The notes below the pieces were generated by a model. It was not told the origin of the DNA, ran no database searches, and was given only the letters and a program-made list of their open reading frames with translations. Below are positions 23,383 to 25,801 of a stretch of DNA of 25,801 nucleotides, one piece after another (positions within the stretch are counted from its first letter, which is position 1; each line of letters starts with the position of its first letter). Location of the stretch: positions 1 to 25,801 of the forward strand of contig JAZROQ010000007.1 of assembly GCA_045648765.1 (NCBI GenBank), read 5' to 3'. The position numbers were made by a program, and so were the translations under genes. Origin of the DNA: RGIG3009 sp045648765. GTDB lineage: Bacteria; Bacillota; Clostridia; Oscillospirales; Acutalibacteraceae.

Positions 23383-24397
23383 CTGCTGCACAAGCTCCCT
23401 TCGTACTATCCTTGCTAATTTCGGCGGTGATTTTATCAATCACTCCGGTACGGGCAAATTCTGCCGCTACGCGCACGGCATTTTGAATGGCCAAAGCTTT
23501 GGAGTTGCCGTGTGCTTTGATAACCGGACGTGCCACACCAAGCAGCGGTGCGCCACCTGTTTCGGCGGTAGATAATTTCTTTTTAAGAACTGCCAAATGC
23601 GGTTTGATAAGCAAAGCGCCGATTTTGGTAAGCAGATTGGTCAAAAAGATGCTTTTGACATAGCCAAGCAGCATATCGACAGTGCCTTCCAACGTTTTGA
23701 GTAACACGTTACCCGAAAAACCGTCTGCCACAATGACATCGGCCGCACCCGCAGGTACGTCACGCGCTTCCACGTTACCGACAAAGTTAAGCGAACTGTT
23801 TTTGAGCAATTCGTGAGTGGCTTGTTGCAGTTCGCCGCCCTTGTGTTCTTCGGTACCAACATTGAGAAGCCCCACCGTTGCCGATTCGCCGTTTTTCATT
23901 ACTTCGGACATATACAAACTGCCCATTTGGGCAAATTGCAACAGCATTTCGGGACGACAATCGGCATTGGCACCGGAATCGAGCAACATATACGGTCCTT
24001 TATCCGACGGCAATACCGCCGCCAACGCCGCACGCGAAACACCTTTAATACGTTTGACCAAAAATGTAGCGCCCATTAACAACGCACCGGTACTGCCTGC
24101 GGAAACAAAAGCATCTCCGCCGCCTTCTGCTAACAAGCGCAAACCTACGGCCATGGTACATTCCTTGTGTTCCCGCAAAATCGTTTTGGGCTGTTCGTTC
24201 ATGCCAATAACATCGGTAGCGTGAACCAATTCAATATTGGCAAGTGACAACGATTGTTCTGCCGCTATTTTTTTGATTTCTTCCTCATTACCGACCAAAA
24301 CAATGTCTACACCATAGGCATCGCGTGCTGCCACGGCACCTTTGATGACTTCTAACGGAGCATAGTCGCCACCGTAAGCATCGACAATAATTTTCAT
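23348..24397 (-). CDS. plsX: Phosphate acyltransferase PlsX
   Basis: 349 aa, ATG start with GGAGGA 6 bases upstream, sharing the ATGA of the trmFO stop. Family marks: IIVDAYGGDYAP (usually DAMGGD), LVGNEEEIKK, VHATDVIGMNEQP, SAGSTGALLMGATF, LLDSGANADCRPE, GLLNVGTEEHKG, FVGNVEARDVPAGAADVIVADGFSGNVLLKTLEG. It makes acyl-phosphate from acyl-ACP for phospholipid synthesis by PlsY. The C-terminal about 20 residues (AADGANATETTAD) are a low-complexity tail that contains the start of the next gene. Neighbour trmFO is a tRNA modification gene. Confidence 0.97.
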   Translation of the reverse strand: MKIIVDAYGGDYAPLEVIKGAVAARDAYGVDIVLVGNEEEIKKIAAEQSLSLANIELVHATDVIGMNEQPKTILREHKECTMAVGLRLLAEGGGDAFVSAGSTGALLMGATFLVKRIKGVSRAALAAVLPSDKGPYMLLDSGANADCRPEMLLQFAQMGSLYMSEVMKNGESATVGLLNVGTEEHKGGELQQATHELLKNSSLNFVGNVEARDVPAGAADVIVADGFSGNVLLKTLEGTVDMLLGYVKSIFLTNLLTKIGALLIKPHLAVLKKKLSTAETGGAPLLGVARPVIKAHGNSKALAIQNAVRVAAEFARTGVIDKITAEISKDSTKGACAADGANATETTAD

Positions 24398-25692
24398 ATC
24401 GTTTCCTCCAACACTTCCAACGCACGCGCCGACAATGCCGCATAACGTTCTTTTTTATCGCGTATATGGGTTTCAAGGGGCGGTAACACGCCAAAATTGG
24501 CTCCCATGGGTTGAAAATCTGTTACCGTTTTGTCACACACGTGGTGTGCCAAAGCACCCATCATGGTGGTTTGCGGTAATATCAACGGCGGTTGCGAGCG
24601 TAGTGCGCGCACCGCGTTTTTCCCTGCTAAAATACCACTGCTTGCCGATTCCATATATCCTTCCACCCCTGTGATTTGCCCTGCAAAGAACAAATGGGGC
24701 GCGGTCTTTACGGCAAAGGTGGGTTCGAGTATGTTTGGTGAGTTCAAAAAGGTGTTTCGGTGCATCACACCGTACCGCATAAACTCGGCGTTGTGCAGTG
24801 CCGGAACCATAGAAAACACGCGTTTTTGTTCGTGAAATTTTAGGTTTGTTTGACAACCCACCAAGTTATACAGCGTGCCTGCCGCATTTTCGGCACGTAG
24901 TTGCAACACCGCCCACGGTCGGTGACCTGTACGCGGGTCGCGCAATCCCACAGGTTTCATAGGGCCAAAACGTATGGAATCCGCCCCTCGACGCGCCAAA
25001 ATTTCAATCGGCATACATCCCTCGTACACCGGAGGAGCATCAAAACCATGTAACAAAGCCAATTCTGCGGTAGTTAATGCCGCGTGAAATGCTTCGTATT
25101 CTTCTTTGTTCATAGGGCAATTGATATAATCCCCTTGCCCACTTTCTTCGCGCCCATAACGAGAGGCACGAAAAGAAAAAGCGGGATCAACGCTTTCTGC
25201 CGTAACAATCGGTGCTGCCGCATCATAAAAACTCAACGCATCACCAAATCGAGCTGCAATATCGTTTGCCAACGCATCGGCAGTGAGCGGTCCGGTAGCC
25301 ACCACGGTTACACCGTCTTCAGGCAACGTCGTAACTTCTTTTTCCACCACTGTAATCAAGGGGTGATTGCGGATTTTTTCGGTAACTTGTTTGGAAAAAT
25401 CGTCACGGTCGACTGCCAATGCGCCACCGGCAGGTACCGCACAACCACGCGCTGTTGACACACAAACCGAACCCAAACGCGCCATTTCCTCTTTTAACAA
25501 GCCTGCAGCGCTTTCGAGCCGTGCCGCTTTCAAAGAATTAGAACACACAAGTTCTGCCAACAGTGGGCTATGATGAGCCGGTGTAAAACGGTGGGGTTTC
25601 ATTTCTATTAAGGTGACTTCCACCCCTTCGTTTGCTGCCGCCCATGCCGCTTCACAGCCGGCAAGACCGCCACCGATAATTTTTAAAATCAT
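24394..25692 (-). CDS. trmFO: tRNA (uracil-54-C5)-methyltransferase TrmFO, folate/FAD-dependent
   Basis: 432 aa, ATG start with GGAGGA 6 bases upstream. The FAD-binding GGGLAGCEAAWAAA motif begins at residue 7. The two cysteines linked to catalysis are present: Cys50 (VCSNSLK) and Cys226 (EGCMPIE), matching Cys53 and Cys226 of the Bacillus enzyme. Other marks are RFGPMKPVGLRDPRTG, and FFAGQITGVEGYMESASSGILAG near the C terminus. It makes ribothymidine 54 in the T loop using methylene-tetrahydrofolate. It is the first gene of the 13-gene cluster seen here; topA often precedes it in Firmicutes, but the window ends first. Confidence 0.97.
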   Translation of the reverse strand: MILKIIGGGLAGCEAAWAAANEGVEVTLIEMKPHRFTPAHHSPLLAELVCSNSLKAARLESAAGLLKEEMARLGSVCVSTARGCAVPAGGALAVDRDDFSKQVTEKIRNHPLITVVEKEVTTLPEDGVTVVATGPLTADALANDIAARFGDALSFYDAAAPIVTAESVDPAFSFRASRYGREESGQGDYINCPMNKEEYEAFHAALTTAELALLHGFDAPPVYEGCMPIEILARRGADSIRFGPMKPVGLRDPRTGHRPWAVLQLRAENAAGTLYNLVGCQTNLKFHEQKRVFSMVPALHNAEFMRYGVMHRNTFLNSPNILEPTFAVKTAPHLFFAGQITGVEGYMESASSGILAGKNAVRALRSQPPLILPQTTMMGALAHHVCDKTVTDFQPMGANFGVLPPLETHIRDKKERYAALSARALEVLEETI

Positions 25693-25749
25693 ATTGATTC
25701 CTCCGTTAATATGCGAAATAGAAGTTTATCTTGCAATTTCATTACAATA

Positions 25750-25782
25750 CAGGGTGTAAAAAACCAAGTTCTTTACACCCTG
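25750..25782 (-). terminator. Hairpin upstream of trmFO (possible terminator of the preceding gene)
   Basis: An 11-bp perfect stem (CAGGGTGTAAA with TTTACACCCTG) encloses an 11-base loop. On the minus strand the following bases (TATTGTAATG) are not a proper T run, so termination is uncertain. It starts 58 bases upstream of the trmFO start codon and could instead be a leader structure. No convincing promoter was found between it and trmFO. Confidence 0.4.
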
Positions 25783-25801
25783 CCTATCATTTCTTTTTAT
25801 T

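Noticed and set aside
23383..23439. 19-residue N-terminal extension of the ACP-like protein
   Set aside because: It would lie further inside plsX, is basic unlike ACP, and makes the protein longer than the family; the internal ATG gives a normal N-terminal helix.
1..25801. CRISPR arrays, insertion sequences, phage genes, tRNA or rRNA genes, defence systems
   Set aside because: No direct repeat arrays, transposase-like proteins, cloverleaf sequences or rRNA segments were seen; gene content is uniformly core and co-directional.

Overview
The window reads as a chromosomal housekeeping region of a Firmicute, most likely an anaerobic member of Clostridia (Oscillospirales/Ruminococcaceae-like). 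The evidence is the gene content and order (plsX-acp-like-rnc-radical SAM-smc-ftsY, and rdgB-yhbY-nadD/yqeK-lcp-rsfS-leuS), strong AGGAGG-type ribosome binding sites, TTGACA/TATAAT-like promoters, TrmFO instead of TrmA, and Gram-positive-type FtsEX with an M23 hydrolase and an LCP protein. This assignment is inferred. All 25 genes I accept lie on the minus strand, so transcription runs from right to left. The many plus-strand open frames are shadows. I see no mobile element, CRISPR array, tRNA or rRNA, and no gene-free stretch longer than about 300 bases.

From right to left: (1) 25692-10881 is one very tight cluster of 13 genes: trmFO, plsX, an ACP-like gene, rnc, a radical SAM gene, smc, ftsY, rdgB, yhbY, a fused nadD-yqeK, an LCP-family gene, rsfS and leuS. 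Junctions range from 35-base overlaps to 21-base gaps, with no internal terminator seen. It joins tRNA modification and charging, phospholipid synthesis, RNA processing, chromosome condensation, protein targeting, nucleotide-pool cleaning, ribosome assembly and NAD synthesis. (2) 10854-10552 is rpsU (58 aa) with a near-consensus promoter and its own terminator. (3) 10528-6863 is yqeG, nfo, an M24 peptidase, a DUF4830 membrane protein and rsuA, with no obvious promoter after the rpsU terminator. (4) 6705-5514 is ugpC/msmX, a shared sugar-ABC ATPase, with a terminator. (5) 5453-4232 is a PucR/CdaR-type regulator with its own promoter and terminator. (6) 4209-50 is ftsE-ftsX-M23 hydrolase-S41 peptidase homologue, with its own promoter: a cell-wall hydrolysis and division module.

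No wholly new multi-gene system is visible. What stands out is that three proteins in conserved operons keep the family fold but lack defining residues. The S41 peptidase homologue has Gly in place of the nucleophilic Ser. The ACP-like protein has Pro in place of the phosphopantetheine Ser. The LCP protein has lost most of the conserved acidic and arginine residues. A perfect 12-bp inverted repeat wraps the ribosome binding site and start codon of the DUF4830 gene, which suggests translational or operator control.

Starts were chosen by ribosome-binding-site spacing and overlap with neighbours. All functional calls come from motif recognition by eye; no database search was run.
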